From: Gracilariopsis chorda
Lineage: Eukaryota; Rhodophyta; Florideophyceae; Gracilariales; Gracilariaceae
Reading direction: 5' to 3'
Assembly: GCA_003194525.1 (NCBI GenBank)
Contig: NBIV01000126.1
Location: 124,001 to 188,000 of the forward strand
Length of the DNA: 64,000 bases
Under the pieces are notes generated by a model. It was not told the origin of the DNA. It searched no databases and worked only from the letters and a program-made list of their open reading frames with translations. A program made the translations under genes and the position numbers. Positions 53,606 through 63,969 of this stretch are shown here, piece by piece. Position 1 is the stretch's first letter. The number at the start of each line of letters is the position of its first letter.

Positions 53606-55782
53606 TTGCTGTTTGAGATAATTTCTTTTTACGACATCTCTAATCTATGTTTTTCTTTTTTTGCAGTATAAATGTTTTCAAAAATTATGGAAAATAAACT
53701 GGAGGAAATCAAACTAAGCAAAGGCTATACCTTTTCCTATCGTAGAAACATTTTCTTCTACTTGGTTTTTACTGGTACAAGAGGTTTTTAACGGTAGCGG
53801 TTAAGCTACAAAACTTTAGCATAAGTATTATCTTGTATTCTCTGTTTCCAACGCCAAAACTTTAGAGTTGTTTGCGAAGGATTGTGTGAGAGGTAGAAAT
53901 AGAGAGAGTTGCATTGTAATTCTCTCGATTACAATGCAACTCCGAATTGGGATTGCATTCGGTACTCTCCCTCAATTAGGCTTACATATAATTAGAAGAT
54001 AGAGTCTATAAAGAAACGGCCGGTGGAGCAGTCTGTGCTTTCTGCCGGCCACAAACTTCGTCTCATAAGCCACACCAGTTAGCTATCCACCCGCTTTGGG
54101 CTGATAGGCACCACGATACACCCCCTGTTGTTGGCTGAACGTCGGACACGAGGCCTCAACAATCCACCAGCTGTATGCAGTATACACTACCTTTAACCTT
54201 TTGAACCAGTTTGGGGCATAATTCTGTCTACAATAATTGCACTTCAATGGGTGGCGCAGATTCAGAATTCCAAATTCTTCGGATTCTGCTCCGCTCAAAG
54301 AACTGCACATATATGATGATTGCGTATACCTAGGATATTGTGGGCGCCATCACGAGACGGTGACGCAGGGGGCCAAAAAGTTGTAATAATAAAAGCCAAA
54401 AGGGTGCTCTTCGTAGCTAAAAGCCCCAAAACAAGTTGAAAACAGTGGGATCAAAAGAACTAAACCCACTCGATGAAATAAAACAACACTAGGGAGAGCA
54501 AGAGGCTCAATCCCCAAATAAAACTTCTTAACTTCTTTGTTGAAACGGCGCGCAACCCAAGAATTATGTCAAGGATCACTAAGGGTCAGACCCTCGGCTT
54601 CCGGTCAGACACACCGGATGTGAAGTGGATTCTGCAACCTACCTACCTCTGCACTAACCAGAAGCAGGCCCATACAATCCTTACAGGGCTTCCCGAGGAG
54701 AGCTACTAACAGCGGGATATGCTTTCACTTTATACCCAAGCTGGCCCTTTGCAGGAAAGGTTGCACGGCACGTCGCCTGCGGATAGCTTCCCGTCAAGTA
54801 CTTCCGTCCGGAAATCACCAGGTCTTTCGACCGACACCATTATCCGAGCAAAGCTCCGGTGGGGCTCACAGACGACAGAAACACCTTCGGTACACACTAC
54901 CCGTCTCCCGTCCACGCCTAAGGCGCTTCAACCGGTCTTAGCGACGGTTCTTCCCCACCCTATTGGACAACTAGCGGCACACGCCTCACTAGAAGCCCTT
55001 TATCCAGTGCCGAACGCCTCACTGGTTTTTGATGATAGTTGAAGTGGCTGAAGGTTGATAGGGGGTGGGGCTTAGATGTTGGTCGATTGTTGAGGTGAGT
55101 TCAGACCGAATTTCAAAGCTCAGAACCTCTTTTTATAGTGTTTAGAGGCACTACAAACGAGCCAAATACGCATTTCTACTTGCTAGTTACTCATTTGTGC
55201 GTCTAGGTTACTCCATTGGCTTCTAGAGACCTCTGGAGCTGCACACTAACCAATAATAAAGCGACAATTTGCGCCAGCATCACTAAAATACTGTAGTCTT
55301 TGCTGGGCCAACAAAGCGTGCAATGTGCTAGACACTACTGGAACATTCTACACGTGTGTTCCAGCAATGTCTGGCACATTCCGCAACATTAGCGACCGAC
55401 AGATATCTCGTATCTTTTGTGCTCAGCTTTCATGTCACCCAAACAATACTTCAGACATGGGCCGTATTCTCATGGAATGTGGATCTGAGTTCTGCGAATT
55501 TAGGGTGCTTCCCAAGCCTCGAAATCAGGCAATCTCAAAGATTTCTCTGGAGACATTAACAAACCCCCACGGAACACGGGCATTGATATCGGCAAGCTGC
55601 GTCCTTAAATAGCGGAGAACGTTCCTCAGAGCTTCCAATTGTCAGTTAACCGGGCTGCTTCCAGGTTCGGTGGCTTCTTCTCTGAGTACAAGACGTCCAC
55701 GGCGTGTTTTACAAGTACCACTTGGACTGCTTCAATAACCCATCTATACTCTACAGCTCAAGGACTTAGGCTCCACAGAAAG
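53606..55782. other. no confident gene; contains a strong hairpin
   Basis: ORFs at 54,083-54,310 (-) and 54,719-55,042 (+) lack recognised domains. The interval 54,570-54,960 has several small GC hairpins (AGGGTCAGACCCT, CCGGTCAGACACACCGG) and may be another LTR fragment. Confidence 0.4.
53906..53942. repeat. 15-bp-arm inverted repeat with 7-base loop
   Basis: GAGTTGCATTGTAAT (53,906-53,920), loop TCTCTCG, and the exact reverse complement at 53,928-53,942. A related but imperfect sequence is near 30,140-30,170. Confidence 0.9.
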
Positions 55783-56175
55783 ATGACGCTCTCTGTTCGT
55801 ATTCTGACGCTCATGCTTGTGATGTGCACTCTTTGTACAGCCACAAAGAGTCATCGTCGTTATTTCCTACGCCCTTTTCCGAAGAAGTGTGGCCTTGATC
55901 TGTTTCGTTTCCCCACTCATCCAGATTTCATTGCCGTGGTGCGCTGCAAGTGCTTCGGCGGTATTACAAAGGTTGATTCGATTATACGGAGCACCTCTCC
56001 GCAGATTACGCGTGGGTTGCTGAAGTGTGCGAACAAGAATCTTGACGAAATTGGAAAGCTATGTGTGATAGTGGGACAGAGCAATTTCCCGTCTGCAGTG
56101 CTATCCATCGCCGAAGAGTGTTGTTCGAAGGCCGGAGGAGCTTTAACAGGCGATCGCTGTGACCCAACTCACTAA
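55783..56175 (+). CDS. small secreted cysteine-rich protein with one domain copy (130 aa)
   Basis: The N-terminal 20 residues are a typical signal peptide (SVRILTLMLVMCTLCTA, cleavage likely after ATKS). The mature part has C55, C57, C82, C94 and C113/C114. The third and fourth cysteines are 11 residues apart, exactly as in both repeats of the 269-aa protein at 22,090-22,899, and the residues around them agree (VxCKC, LxCA, LCV, E-C). The open frame extends upstream to 55,639, but the ATG at 55,783 begins the signal peptide, so I chose it. No intron is needed. Function unknown; apoplastic or defence roles are guesses. No neighbour within 1.5 kb. Confidence 0.75.
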   Translation: MTLSVRILTLMLVMCTLCTATKSHRRYFLRPFPKKCGLDLFRFPTHPDFIAVVRCKCFGGITKVDSIIRSTSPQITRGLLKCANKNLDEIGKLCVIVGQSNFPSAVLSIAEECCSKAGGALTGDRCDPTH

Positions 56176-57827
56176 AGCAATGTTGTGTTGACCATTGCCA
56201 TCAATCGTGTGCCTAGGGCATATCCGGCTGGAGGTAACGAAACGTTTGGTTCAACTGCACTGTAAATCGCTTGCGTTGGAAGCCCGGTATCAAGGGTACA
56301 ACAGTTTAGTTCTTTCCACGCCTTATAATTATAAAGGAGGTGGGGCCTAGCACCACCTGCGTCCAATTTTTTATGTGTCTTCGTTTTCACTAACGTTTCC
56401 CATTACCGTCCGAAAGGTGGACCTGACCCCTGCTTTGAGTACATTTCTACGACTAGATACAGTGTGGGTATGAGATAGGCCTCTTTTGTGCCTGGAATTA
56501 CAGGTGCTCGTCGATCGACAAGCAGACAGAAAACGGTACCATCTCAAAGCGGCCGCTGAACTCGCTGTGTGAATAAGACTTTGGTGGCACCGGTAGCGGG
56601 CAGTCGATCGTCCCTTAACCTTGCACACTCCGTTCTGAAACCACGCTTTGCTGAGATTCGGACATTGCCTGTAGCGCCAGGGCTGGAGTAGTACGCGTTT
56701 CTTTGCCTTCAGAAAGTGTGAATGCCCAGCGAAGAGCAATGCGCGCGAGAGGGATTGAGATTGACAAGGAATTATGATAAGTTATACCACAGTGTCGCAA
56801 TTAGACAATGTGCGCCTATAAAGAAGAAGAATGCGCGCGGGCAGTAGGCCATTCGAGAGAAGAAGTTATGATTTTTTTGTAAATATTTAGAAGATTCTTG
56901 GAGGAATTACACTCTCATCAGTTTGATTGAAAGAATTGTGATGCAGACTTCTTAGTGAATGACAGTGATGTTTTTGAACGATTATTTCAAGATCGAGCAG
57001 AACAAGATAGCAGCATATTGTTTGCGCATGCTGGTTTTCACGATTGAGCCTTGGGCGTTTGGTGGCCGTCAACACTAAAGGTCATGAAACCAACCACACC
57101 GTAAATGGGTTAGCTTGCATACTTAGTTCTGCTGTGCCGTTGAAAGGCTGTACTTGCGATTCTATTGCAAAGCGGGCAAGTACCAAAGGTACCCGCAGTT
57201 TCAGGGCCGTTCTAAACAAGCCTGATCTGCTCATGTTCTGATCGGGTTTTATTGAAAGTTTTTTTTTCTTCTGTAAGCGCATAATCTCACGCGCCCTATG
57301 CCCGACGCCGGTCCACTTTGAGATGACCCGGCAAACGCTAGCACCGCAGTCGAAAATCCCTGCATCCCCCCTTGCCACGACGTCGCAAAACTCTGCACCT
57401 TTCTCTTGCCACGACTCCGCAAATCCGTGTACATCTCTTGCTTCCCATCCCAAATCCCTACACCGACCCTTTGCAACACCTTCTCAAGTCTCTGCAGCCC
57501 TGCATAGCCCACAATGTCCAGGATTGCAAGCCCAAGCCTATTCTTCATGTCATATCCACGAACCACCTCAGAAAAAGACTGGAGCCAACAAACCAGATTG
57601 CAGTCAACAGATGCTCTTGCATATCGAACCTTTCTCTCCGCGCATTGAATCCATCACTATAGGTCCAACCCTTATCCTTTTTTTTTATCCTTTACATGAT
57701 GGAGTTGCAACCTCTCTTTGAGTTGCAAAACTCGCAGTCGATGATCTAAGAGTTTGCTGCTGCTTCTTGTGCGGTCGTAGTAGGAGATATTGCTACCCAC
57801 ATTAATCAGAAAAGGAAAGCTAATGTC
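56176..57827. other. no confident gene
   Basis: Minus-strand ORFs at 56,371-56,739 and 57,082-57,566 and plus-strand ones at 57,323-57,721 overlap each other without domain signal. The region may include the left part of the PIF-B transposon, whose terminal repeat I could not find. Confidence 0.4.
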
Positions 57828-58516
57828 ATGCATATGCCGTTTCCCCTACGGAAGGACATTACCTTCGATGTTATTGCTGCAATACTGAACGAGCGGTGCT
57901 TCAAACGCGCATTCCGGGTAAGTAGAGATTCTTTTTATCGTCTTCTGGATTATGTCAAACCATCAATATCTAAGGTCACTAGCATGGGGATAGGTTCTGG
58001 TAGAACTACAGTTCCGGCCGATGTTCGGCTCGGAATTACCTTACGGATGCTCGCAGGTGCTAGTTATCTTGATGTAATGATGTGCTTCAGAGTACGCGCA
58101 TCTACGGTGTAGGACATATTTCATGACACATGTATGGAGCTTATGAAGGTGATGAAGCTACCAGGACTACCAACATCATTTCAAGGGCTCCACAAGCTCT
58201 CTCAGAGTTTCAAGTACTCTCGGTCTTCACCAAGTCCTTTTTCCGGATGCATTAGAGCACTGGACGGAATTTCAGTTCGCATTAGAAAGCCCGCACGATA
58301 TCTTAACCCCGCAGCGTTTTACTGTCGAAAAGGATTTTATGCCCTTCCTGTGCAGGCTTTGGTAGATGGATCTTACCGTTTCCTCAGCTATTCAGCGCGA
58401 TGTGTGGGCTCAACACATGATGCTCTCGCTCATGCAGTGTCCAGACTTGGTAAGTTTTTGGAGAAACATGGATTACGTTCTGAGTTTTGGATCGTGGGTG
58501 ATGAGGCATGCGTATG
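57828..58516 (+). pseudogene. PIF/Harbinger transposase (PIF-B), cut by gypsy-B
   Basis: One frame from 57,828 with a single in-frame TAG at 58,110, continuing to the gypsy-B LTR at 58,517. An N-terminal helical region (FRVSRDSFYRLLDYV, TLRMLAGASYLDVMMCF) precedes a DDE core. The first D is in GCIRALDGISVRI, the second in STHDALAHA, and the third sits in WIVGDEACVC. The frame then enters LTR sequence, so the C-terminal part of the transposase is missing from the window. It is a different subfamily from PIF-A, with low similarity around the motifs. Confidence 0.8.
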
Positions 58517-59342
58517 TGTGGTGCAATGCCCTAAAGGGGAAAAACACCGAAAGACGTTCGGGATCTTCCTCTCACGAGGTGAACCCAGTTGGGTAGAGCC
58601 CTCCCAGAGGTGTCACGGCGAAGCCGGTTTGTAAGACCAGGGTCACCTGTCGCGACTCGCGCAGGGAGGTGAAGGCGTAGAATCGGTATCCGCGTGAGCG
58701 GGGTGTGATCCTCAGTAGAGGTATGTTTCCACGTAAGTGGGGGCGTGTGGGCGGATGCGCACACGAGGGCCGCGGATAGCGGGAGGTGCTACCCTAAAAA
58801 GGGAAAAAGGAAGGGCGAGGAGGAGGAAGAGAGGGCGAAATGAGTCGCGAGAGCGACGGGGACGAACGGCGATGCAGGTGGACAGGACTCCCTATACAGG
58901 GCGAAACACCAATATGACTGGAACAATTCTACTCCCAAGGATGGGCTTCTTTAGATGTGCAAGGGGGTTAGATGTCCCGTGGTTTACGGCGTTTCCCTCC
59001 AGGGAGGAGTAGAGCACGCGCGCAAGTGGCAACAACTAGAGCCAATTCCCCAGGTTGGGGTCCCTTGTTGGGGAAGGTTTACTGGTGCGACGGCAGTGCG
59101 CCGTCGCACTAAGTACTAGCTTCCCAGAAATGGGTGTGAAAATAATAAATAATATTAACTAAAATACTCCACATTTCGTGGCAACATCCACTACTGTGGC
59201 CAACCGCCAATTGACCCAAAACCATGTCCCACGTGTCCATATCCACCATAGTGGGGCGTAGTTCATATACACACTACACAACCGATAATATCGGGAAAGC
59301 GTTCCAGTACCAAGAATCCCTCCCTGAGGGCGTTGCACTACA
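58517..59342 (-). repeat. gypsy-B 3' LTR (826 bp)
   Basis: On the minus strand it starts TGTAGTGCAACGCCCT (59,342) and ends AGGGCATTGCACCACA (58,517), giving imperfect terminal inverted repeats of about 16 bp. Its left limit coincides with the point where the PIF-B frame is lost. The solo LTR at 51,813-52,588 has the same ends. Internal hairpins include CCGCGTGAGCGG (58,690-58,701), CCTCAGTAGAGG (58,710-58,721), CCACGTAAGTGG (58,729-58,740) and GTGCGACGGC/GCCGTCGCAC (59,085-59,109). Confidence 0.8.
58690..58740. repeat. cluster of three 12-nt microhairpins in the gypsy-B LTR
   Basis: CCGC-GTGA-GCGG, CCTC-AGTA-GAGG and CCAC-GTAA-GTGG, each with stem 4 and loop 4, separated by 8 and 7 bases. 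Confidence 0.95.
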
Positions 59343-59354
59343 TATCCCCCCCCT
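59343..59354 (-). promoter_or_regulatory. polypurine tract of gypsy-B
   Basis: Minus-strand AGGGGGGGGATA lies directly before the 3' LTR start. Confidence 0.8.
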
Positions 59355-59607
59355 AAGACGGGAAAACGACCGCGGACGCGGAGGGTTCCCAGACGAAAAT
59401 GGGTGATAAAAGCGCGTACGCCGTCTCCGGTTCTTCTTTCCTTGCATAGCCGGCTATTGTAGTATAGTGTTGTGGGGAGTTAGCTGCTCCCTTGAATAAA
59501 CTTTCCCGTTTAGAACGGTGCTTCTTGGTTGAGTTCCCCGTCTTCGACGGACCTTGCCTTGTTATTCTTTCCTATCGCTCTCCGCTCGCGCGGCAACGTT
59601 ACCCAAC
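59355..59607 (-). other. 3' untranslated tail of gypsy-B between chromodomain stop and polypurine tract
   Basis: About 250 bases without an ORF on the element's strand. It contains hairpins such as CCGTCTTCGACGG (about 59,538-59,550). Confidence 0.6.
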
Positions 59608-60891
59608 TTAGGCATTTACCAGCGTGGCTGGAGCTGCAGTTCCCGATTGACGGTGGTATCGCACGACCTGCGACCGTGGGAGGTGTTCGATTGGCTCCCA
59701 CGTATCCCCACTGGGGTCATACCCGTGCCAGCGGACGCGGTATTGTAGAATACCATCCTGGTCCCAGGTGTGTCCGACAAGTCGGTCTACTACAAACTCT
59801 CGTTCGTAGACCTGCCGGCCGTGCCGGGTGGTGGTTGTATTCCCTTGCGAGGGTTGTCCGCTGCGCGGTATATTACCCCCTATCCGGGTTGTCGGCGATG
59901 TCTCCGGCGTTGCCGTGCGTTGTCCTAGTGGCCACTGCTCATGCGGGAAAGTATCCCTCAAGAGGGTGTGTGGCGTCACGGTTTCCACCGGCAAGTCGTT
60001 CCCCAGAGGTGTGTCGTTGTTCCTGTCTTCACGGTAGGCCGGGCGAACCGCCAACCGGCGGGGGACTTGAACTCCGCAAGTGCGGTCTTCTTTGCGAACC
60101 GCGAGCTTGCGGGGTTTTTGCCGTGTATGCGGGAACGGCGTTTGCGACATCCCCTGCGGGGTCCCGTGCGACACGGTGATTGGTAAGCGTTCCGCCTCCC
60201 TGCCAGGTGCACGAGCGTTCTGCACCATATGTTCCGGCGACGCCGTGGTGTCCCCGGTTACTGACGGGTTGCCTGGGGCTAACTCCGGTACACCGGTATT
60301 TTGGTCAAAATTCCCCTTTGGGGGGTGCCAGGCAGGTGCTGATGACAGCCTTTTCAGGGGAATTGCCGCTAAGCGCGGTGCACCATCTCCATGAGGAGGA
60401 GCAGCGTCCGGTACGACCGGTTTCGAGCGTGCGATGGCGCGCGTTATTCCCGAGTTCCGCGGTTCTTCGCCGCAGCGTTGCGGGGGTTGGCGCAAATTAT
60501 TCCCCGTAGCGGGTGTTTCGATTCCGTCAACGACGGGAGGCGTTTCCGGTGTTTGCGAGCCAGAGCTTGAAGCTTCGACTGCGGCTTGGCTGCCTTTTTC
60601 CCCAAGAGGGGTGTGAGTATTTCCCTGTGAGGCTGGCGTATCTGGGCGACTCTTCTCCGCGGGGCGCGGGTCTGCTGGATCTAATTGAACCGCTTCCGCG
60701 GGGGCTTCCGCCAATGGCGGCCTCGATGCATCGCTCTGCCCAGAGGTTTGGGGGCAATCGTCGCCATACTCCCTTATCGGGGATCCTTCCCTGACAGGGG
60801 TGTGCGGTAGTCGCGCTTCAACTTCCCGTGTAGCACGGTATATTTCCCGCGTTTGTGGCGATGCCTCCGGGGATGGATCGGGCGATTGCAT
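59608..60891 (-). pseudogene. gypsy-B Pol, C-terminal linker and chromodomain
   Basis: Open frame of 427 codons in a different frame from the upstream pol piece, so joined to it only through a frameshift between 60,780 and 60,890. The first ~350 residues are low-complexity, rich in Pro, Arg, Thr, Glu and Gly, and are encoded by DNA made largely of small hairpins. The last ~65 residues form a chromodomain: FVVDRLVGHTWDQDGILQYR, VRWHGYDPSGDTWEPIEHL, ending with a stop at 59,608. A chromodomain at the integrase C-terminus is the mark of chromoviruses (known). Confidence 0.8.
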
Positions 60892-62897
60892 TTCCGCTGC
60901 TGCGGTATTGGGGGAGGCTTCTCGTTTTCACGTGACAAACGGTGTATTTGCCGCTTTTGCGGGGCCTGCGCGTCTGGTTCCTGTTGCACAGCACTGCCCG
61001 GGAACGGGGGATTAGTGTCGCGTGACATACTCCGTGCTCCACGGTCAGTGTTCCGTATGTTACGGTGTGTTTCCCGTTGCGACGGCGATATCGTTCCTCG
61101 AAAACGAGTGTTCTCCTCCCCCTCCTTAGACGGAGCGTCGGGATAAGGGATAACATTCCCCGCCTGGCGGGTGTAAATTCGCGCCAGGGGGGCGGGCGCT
61201 GAGAGGCCCGAATTACCCGGCTGAGCCGGTGAGTCCGACAGAGTCGGTAGGTCTGAGAGTCCCCGGCTGGGGTGTGGTAGTACCGTAGGCCTAGTACTCC
61301 CGGATGGTTCCGGTGTTGCAGAGTCCTTAGAAACGGGGTTGCCTGGATCCAGGACTTCCTCTGACGAGGGAGGAGGGGCAAGGACAACACGATCGCGAGA
61401 GATCCGGTCGTGTGCTCCACCTATCTCTACAACGACAGTGTCGGCATTAACAGAGATGACCTTGAAGGGTCCGTCCGCCACAGGCGAGAGTTTGTGACGC
61501 TTCTCCCGTTCCGGGTTGTAGTACTCCTTCCTGATGAAGACGTAGTTATTTGCCCGAATCGGGGGGGTCTTTCCTCGCAAGCGAGCGTCAAAATCCCGCT
61601 TGTAAGCGGCTTGGGCCCATGCCATAGACTTCCGCGCAGCGGGGACCAGCTTGGAAAGCCATTGCTTCCATTGCTGCCGGTAGATACCCACTGATGGGAA
61701 ATTGTCTAAGGTAGCTTGGGGTTCCAGCGCCACAGGCGGGGGTGTTCTAGATAGAACCAACTCGAATGGCGAAACTCCGGTAGTCCGGTGTACCTGCGTA
61801 TTGTACGCGTAGGTTACCGCATCAGCGTACATGTCCCAGTTCTTTGGGTGGTCTGCGACGTAGAAACGTAACGCCGCGAGTAACGTCCGGTTAAACCGTT
61901 CAACTTGCCCATTGCACTGGGGGTGGTAGGTAGTCGTGAACAAGTTCTTGACATCCAGGATGCGACAAACATCCTGGAAGAACTTGCTCACGAACTGTTT
62001 CCCGTTATCGGAGAGCGCCTCCACAGGGGGACCGTAGACGAAAATCCAGTGCGTCACCAGAGCCTGGGCCACCGTGAGAGCGGTTATCCTCCGAAGAGGG
62101 ACAGTCCGTACCAGCTTAGAAAAGCGGTCGGTAATGAAAAGTAGAAACTTGTTTCCACGTTTCGTGGTGAGTAATGGTCCGAGAATATCGATCGCGATAA
62201 ACTCGAGCGGCGCCCTTGCGGGGAATAGTTTCATCTTCTTCCCATTTTTGCGGAGTTTGACGCGATTCTTCGCGCATTTGCTACAAAACCGCACGGTTGC
62301 GTAGCAATCCACCGCCATGGCGGGCCAATAGAAATCCCTTTGCAGGGTTAGGTACAGTTTCCTCCCACCTGGGTGACCTCCAATAGGGGCGTAGTGTGAT
62401 AGATGTAACACCCGCGACTGCAGGGAATGAGGTAACACAATCTGTGGGCGGGCTTCGACCTTCCTTACGAGGTAGCCTTTGTCGTTTACCCCAAAAGGGA
62501 GACTTTCACCACCGTTGATACGGGCACGAATCCTCGTACAGAATGGGTCGCCAAATTGTTCTCGGATCATTTCTTCCGGTGATACCGGTACAAAGTTTCC
62601 CGGTAAAAGGTTCTCAGATTCATCTCGCGATGCGAGTAGTTCGTCAAAGTCAGCATCCTCGTCCCAGTTTTCTGGCCCAGCCTCCACGGCACATTCCGGA
62701 TCATCCGGGTCTATAGCCATGAAGCATGGGACTTCATCATCCTCCGTTGGGAGTGCTTCCCCACTTGTGGGTAACCGCGACAAAGCGTCGGCCTGGGTGT
62801 TCTGCGCGCCCTTTTTATAAATGACTTGAAAGTCATATTCCGCGAGGCGGAGTCTCCAGCGCATGAGGCGTCCCGACGGGTCGGAGATATTCATCAA
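60774..62897 (-). pseudogene. gypsy-B Pol, RNase H end, integrase and start of linker
   Basis: Begins with the RNase H tail (DPSGRLMRWRLRLAEYDF, KGAQNTQADALSR). The integrase follows: zinc finger H-H-C-C (LHLSHYAPIGGHPGG ... FCSKCAKNR), then the catalytic D in FIAIDILGPL, D in LSDNGKQF and E in NGQVERFNR, with the usual 35 residues between the last two. The GPY/F-like region near 61,450-61,600 reads HKLSPVADGPFKVI. The remainder (about 61,380-60,774) is a Pro/Arg/Ser-rich linker that ends at a frame-shifted stop. Confidence 0.9.
61032..61272. repeat. cluster of microhairpins in the gypsy-B linker
   Basis: Perfect hairpins at 61,032-61,044 (CCGTG ctc CACGG), 61,053-61,065 (CCGTA tgt TACGG), 61,097-61,108 (CTCG aaaa CGAG), 61,159-61,171 (CCCGC ctg GCGGG), 61,217-61,229 (CCGGC tga GCCGG), 61,235-61,247 (CCGAC aga GTCGG) and 61,261-61,272 (CCCC ggct GGGG). 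Confidence 0.95.
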
Positions 62898-63969
62898 CCA
62901 CCAATGAGGAATGATCCGTGTACACGGTGAAGTGAATTCCCATAAGGTAGGGGCGCAGAGTGGTCATCGCCCATACGACGGCGAGGCACTCTTTCTCCGA
63001 TACGGAGTAGTTCCGCTCATGAACATTGAGCGAACGTGACCAATAACCAATTGGATGTCGTTCCCCCTCGGGGGTGGTTTGAAAAAGAGCACACCCGACT
63101 TGGTAGTCGCTCGAGTCCGTATCTACGGAGTATGGCAACCCAAGTTTTGGGAGATGTAGGATTGGTGCTGATGTGACAGCCTCCTTCAAGGAGTTAAAAG
63201 CTTCCGATTGCTCGGGCGTAAATGTTCCCAGTTTTGGGGGGTTCCCCTTTCGCAACAACGCGTTTAGGGGCACCGCAGTATCCGAAAAGTTCGGGATAAA
63301 CCGTCGATAGACGTTGACCAGCCCCAAAAAGGAGCGCAGTTCCGTTTGAGTACGGGGTTCTTTCGCCTCAACGAGGGATTTGACTCGAGCTTTCTCGATC
63401 GCTAACCGTCCAGGACGGATAATGTGACCCAGATACTTCACAGTATCTGTGAAAAACTCGCATTTCCTCAACTTGAGGGTAATTCCCGCATCGCGGAGTA
63501 CGGTCAGCACGTCTCGGACGTGAGTGAGATGGTCGTCCAACGAGTTGGAGAAGATGATAATATCATCAAGGTAGACCAGACAACTCCGCCACTTAAAGCG
63601 GTTGAGTAGAATATCTACTGCACGCTGAAAGGTGGCGGGGGCGTTGGTTAACCGAAATGCCATCCGCTTGAAGCGGTACGTTCCTGCGTGGCAGGTGAAT
63701 GCAGTTTTGTCGCGATCCTCCTGTCTGACAGGTACTTGCCAATATCCCCAATTGGCATCAAGGGCCGTGAACACGGTGGCGTCTCCAAGGGAGTCAATGC
63801 ACTCGTCCATACGAGGGATAGGGTACGTGTCCCTAACAGTCACGGCATTGAGCCGGCGGTAGTCGACACAGAACCTCCAGGCTCCGTCAGCCTTTAAAGC
63901 CAGTACAACTGGGGATGCCCAGGGTGATTGAGCGGGCTCAATCACACCTGCGCGGAGCATCTTGTCCAC
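62833..63969 (-). pseudogene. gypsy-B Pol, reverse transcriptase and RNase H
   Basis: The frame is open to the window's right edge region. Reverse transcriptase motifs: RFCVDYRRLNAVT, FTALDANWGYWQVPV, FKRMAFRLTNAPATFQR and the catalytic LVYLDDIIIFS (YLDD). RNase H: YSVDTDSSDYQVG, NYSVSEKECLAVVWA, FTVYTDHSSL. Directly after TDHSSL the frame is lost (near 62,893) and the protein continues in the 60,774-62,897 frame. The coding DNA carries many perfect hairpins even across conserved motifs. Confidence 0.9.
63664..63755. repeat. cluster of microhairpins inside reverse-transcriptase codons
   Basis: CCGCT tga AGCGG 63,664-63,676; CCTGC gtg GCAGG 63,683-63,695; CCTGT ctg ACAGG 63,720-63,732; CCAAT atcccca ATTGG 63,739-63,755. 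They overlap the codons of the conserved FKRMAF region. Confidence 0.95.

Noticed and set aside
54719..55042. 107-codon plus-strand ORF
   Set aside because: Pro/Thr/Ser-rich text without a domain, overlapped by a minus ORF; it sits in a hairpin-bearing stretch that may be an LTR fragment.
59411..59510. Plus-strand TATA-like (GATAAAAGC) and AATAAA signals near gypsy-B suggesting a plus-oriented LTR
   Set aside because: They lie outside the LTR defined by the matching ends and polypurine tract, and the coding strand is minus; probably chance.
59529..61146. Long plus-strand ORFs opposite the gypsy-B linker
   Set aside because: They are antisense shadows of a GC-rich, stop-poor region; they show no domains and overlap the chromodomain frame.
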